From NCBI GenBank assembly GCA_946184195.1, contig CAMHEP010000068.1, positions 1-7,972 on the forward strand: a stretch of DNA of 7,972 nucleotides. Direction: 5' to 3'. Below are positions 6,376 through 7,972 of the stretch, one piece after another; the first letter of the stretch is position 1; each line of letters opens with the position of its first letter. Made by a program: the position numbers and the translations under genes. The notes beneath the pieces were generated by a model that saw nothing but the letters and a program-made list of their open reading frames with translations, was not told the origin of the DNA and did no database searches. Origin of the DNA: an uncultured Bacteroidales bacterium (GTDB lineage Bacteria; Bacteroidota; Bacteroidia; Bacteroidales; Paludibacteraceae).

Positions 6376-7920
6376 TTATCTTCTGCCTCCGGGACCTCCT
6401 CCACCTGGATTGCCTCCCATACCGCTATCACCACTGGAATAGGATGACAGCGAGACATCACTGCCTCCACTTACGCTGGCAGGGAAATATCCCATGCCAT
6501 TGAATATAGCTGTTCCTGATGGTGTAACTCCCGAAGCCAGAGAAAGAGTAGACGCACAGGAAACAACCAACGTAGAACCACTACTGCTTGGTGTCTTAAA
6601 GGCAAATACATTACTTACCACAGTGAGCGCGTACCAAGTGTTTTTGTTCCAAGAGGAGACTGAATAGCAATTCTGGCTCAAGCTGGCACCTTTCTCCAAA
6701 CTACCAATTGCAACAATAGTGCCACCTTGCACATAGAGTTTGTAACCGCCTTCGGTATTGGCATCTAAAGCAACTTCAGCACCTCCTGCGCAAATCGCAT
6801 AAACTAAGCCGCCCTGTATGTACATATTCCCATTTGCGTCTAACCCATCGTTTCCAGTCGAGTACGCCATGACATAGCCTCCTGTAATACTCATATTTCC
6901 TCCGGAATTGATGGCGTCATTACTGGCCTGAGCATAAATGTTACCTCCTGAAATAGAAATAGCTCCCTTGGCTTCGATACCCTCGGCTGTGCCGGAGGAC
7001 GATGAGGAACCAGTCGCTATCGCAGTGATAGAACCTCCGCTGATACTCAGATTGCTCTGTGTCTTAATACATTTATATTTGCTTTTGATATAGATGTTTC
7101 CTCCGCTTATGTTAATGTTGGCATAGGCCAGAATACCTTTGTCTGTTGTGCTGGTGATGTCTATACTTCCACCGGTAATAACTACGCTTGAGGTGTCGCA
7201 TTGAATACCTTCGCCCACGGCATTGATAGTCAGCGTCCCGTCGTTAATGATGACTCCGTCGTTAGTATGCAAGCCATCGCTCACTTTGGCAATCAGGTTT
7301 ATTGTTCCCGTTCCTGAACACATACGGATGTAATCATCGCTGGCGAGAGCATGCTTGTAATTACCCGTTATCTCTAAACTACCTGATCCGGAGAAACAGA
7401 TTTGTCCCTCACTAAAGAAAGCTGCTTTGCGGTCTTCAGATGAAGAGACATAGGTAGAGCCGTCCGACAATGTGTTTGTCCCGCCGAGTACGACATAACA
7501 TGTTTTCGAGCATTGGTTGTTGATAGCTGGTCCGTCTGTACATGAGAGAGCCAACCCCTCCAAAGAGAGTTTGAATTTATAACTGCTGTAGATGCTCAAC
7601 TGCCCGCTACCACTTCCGCTGACTGCGTATTCAATATATTTAGAGGTGGAGTTAATGGTGACATATCCGTTAGAATTTGTCACGGAAACACCATCCGCAT
7701 TGCCGGTGATGGTCACCTCTGTTCCTGACCAGACAATATGGATTGTCGAGTCCCACGTTTCATTTTCTACAAAATCGGACGAGTCATCTCCTAAGAAAGT
7801 CTCGTCAGAGGCAGACGTTCCACTAATGCTTGACGAAGGCTCATTGCTATATTTACTACAACTGCTGACTATAAGCATAATAATCAGCGGTAAAGTGTTC
7901 CATAACTTTTTCATACACAT
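6376..7920 (-). CDS. Beta-helix carbohydrate-binding lipoprotein (Cthe_2159-like) with Gly-rich tail
   Basis: A 514-aa lipoprotein with hydrophobic residues 5-18 followed by VSSC, so Cys21 is lipidated. ATG at 7914 (MKKLWNTLPL) is as likely a start as ATG at 7920. After a Ser-rich linker (22-55) comes a long array of short turns of the type ISGGxIyA: residues 247-256, 270-278, 292-300, 321-330, 343-351, 367-375 and 396-404. Between them stand acidic D/E-G/A motifs (HALASDDYIRM, DGLHTNDGVIINDG, EGIQCD, DGLDANGN). This is the signature of the Cthe_2159 right-handed beta-helix family (PF14262, former DUF4353), whose founder binds cellulose and pectin-like acidic polymers; the acidic motifs may bind calcium. 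The C-terminal domain (about 405-495) is less repetitive and the protein ends GMGGNPGGGGPGGRR. No catalytic site is apparent. The probable partner is the small secreted repeat protein 23 bp downstream. Ligand here is unknown. Confidence 0.85.
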   Translation of the reverse strand: MCMKKLWNTLPLIIMLIVSSCSKYSNEPSSSISGTSASDETFLGDDSSDFVENETWDSTIHIVWSGTEVTITGNADGVSVTNSNGYVTINSTSKYIEYAVSGSGSGQLSIYSSYKFKLSLEGLALSCTDGPAINNQCSKTCYVVLGGTNTLSDGSTYVSSSEDRKAAFFSEGQICFSGSGSLEITGNYKHALASDDYIRMCSGTGTINLIAKVSDGLHTNDGVIINDGTLTINAVGEGIQCDTSSVVITGGSIDITSTTDKGILAYANINISGGNIYIKSKYKCIKTQSNLSISGGSITAIATGSSSSSGTAEGIEAKGAISISGGNIYAQASNDAINSGGNMSITGGYVMAYSTGNDGLDANGNMYIQGGLVYAICAGGAEVALDANTEGGYKLYVQGGTIVAIGSLEKGASLSQNCYSVSSWNKNTWYALTVVSNVFAFKTPSSSGSTLVVSCASTLSLASGVTPSGTAIFNGMGYFPASVSGGSDVSLSSYSSGDSGMGGNPGGGGPGGRR

Positions 7921-7972
7921 TTACATGAAATATACATTGTTCACCATTCCAAATTATATGCAACTCCGATAG

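Noticed and set aside
7921..7972. Promoter for the beta-helix lipoprotein gene
   Set aside because: On the minus strand TATATTTC and TATAATTTG are partial -7 matches, but no TTTG lies at the required 19-21 bp spacing; the real promoter is probably beyond the right edge.

Overview
The window looks like a chromosomal segment of a Bacteroidales bacterium (phylum Bacteroidota). Three things point there: two promoters of the Bacteroidota type (TTTG, 20 bp, TAnnTTTG), the absence of clear Shine-Dalgarno sequences ahead of the genes, and the gene families present (paired Wza-like export proteins with a BY-kinase, a type IX secretion plug-family protein, a Cthe_2159-like beta-helix lipoprotein). I cannot name the genus.

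Layout. Positions 3-4237, plus strand, hold the end of an exopolysaccharide or capsule secretion operon. It contains a Wza-type export protein cut by the left edge, a second Wza-type lipoprotein 7 bp downstream, and a 899-residue Wzc-type chain-length/tyrosine autokinase 4 bp further on. The operon ends tail-to-tail against a minus-strand gene (4234-5610) for a T9SS plug-family (DUF5103) exported protein; the two stop codons share bases. A strong hairpin about 100 bp inside the plug gene, better paired in the plus-strand RNA, may end the capsule transcript. Between 5611 and 5740 two near-consensus promoters stand back to back, one for the plug gene and one for a tRNA-Thr(CGT) at 5741-5813. Just after the tRNA lies a 30-nt second copy of its 3' part with a compensated base-pair change, then a 12-bp hairpin. 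From 7920 down to 5927, minus strand, are two genes 23 bp apart: a Gly/Ser-rich beta-helix lipoprotein with a Gly-rich C-terminal tail, and a small secreted protein with YD/VEEIEY-type repeats.

How they work together. The three plus-strand genes form a standard export machine: the kinase spans the inner membrane and controls polymer assembly by cycles of tyrosine phosphorylation, and the Wza-like proteins carry polymer through the periplasm and outer membrane. The plug-family protein, the beta-helix lipoprotein and the small repeat protein are all predicted to be exported, so the whole window has a cell-surface theme, but nothing shows they act with the capsule genes.

The most unusual features are the kinase's Tyr-rich low-complexity tails at both ends (16 Tyr in the first 82 residues, 18 in the last 59), the divergent promoter pair, and the tRNA 3' remnant. 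I did not find evidence of a wholly new system.
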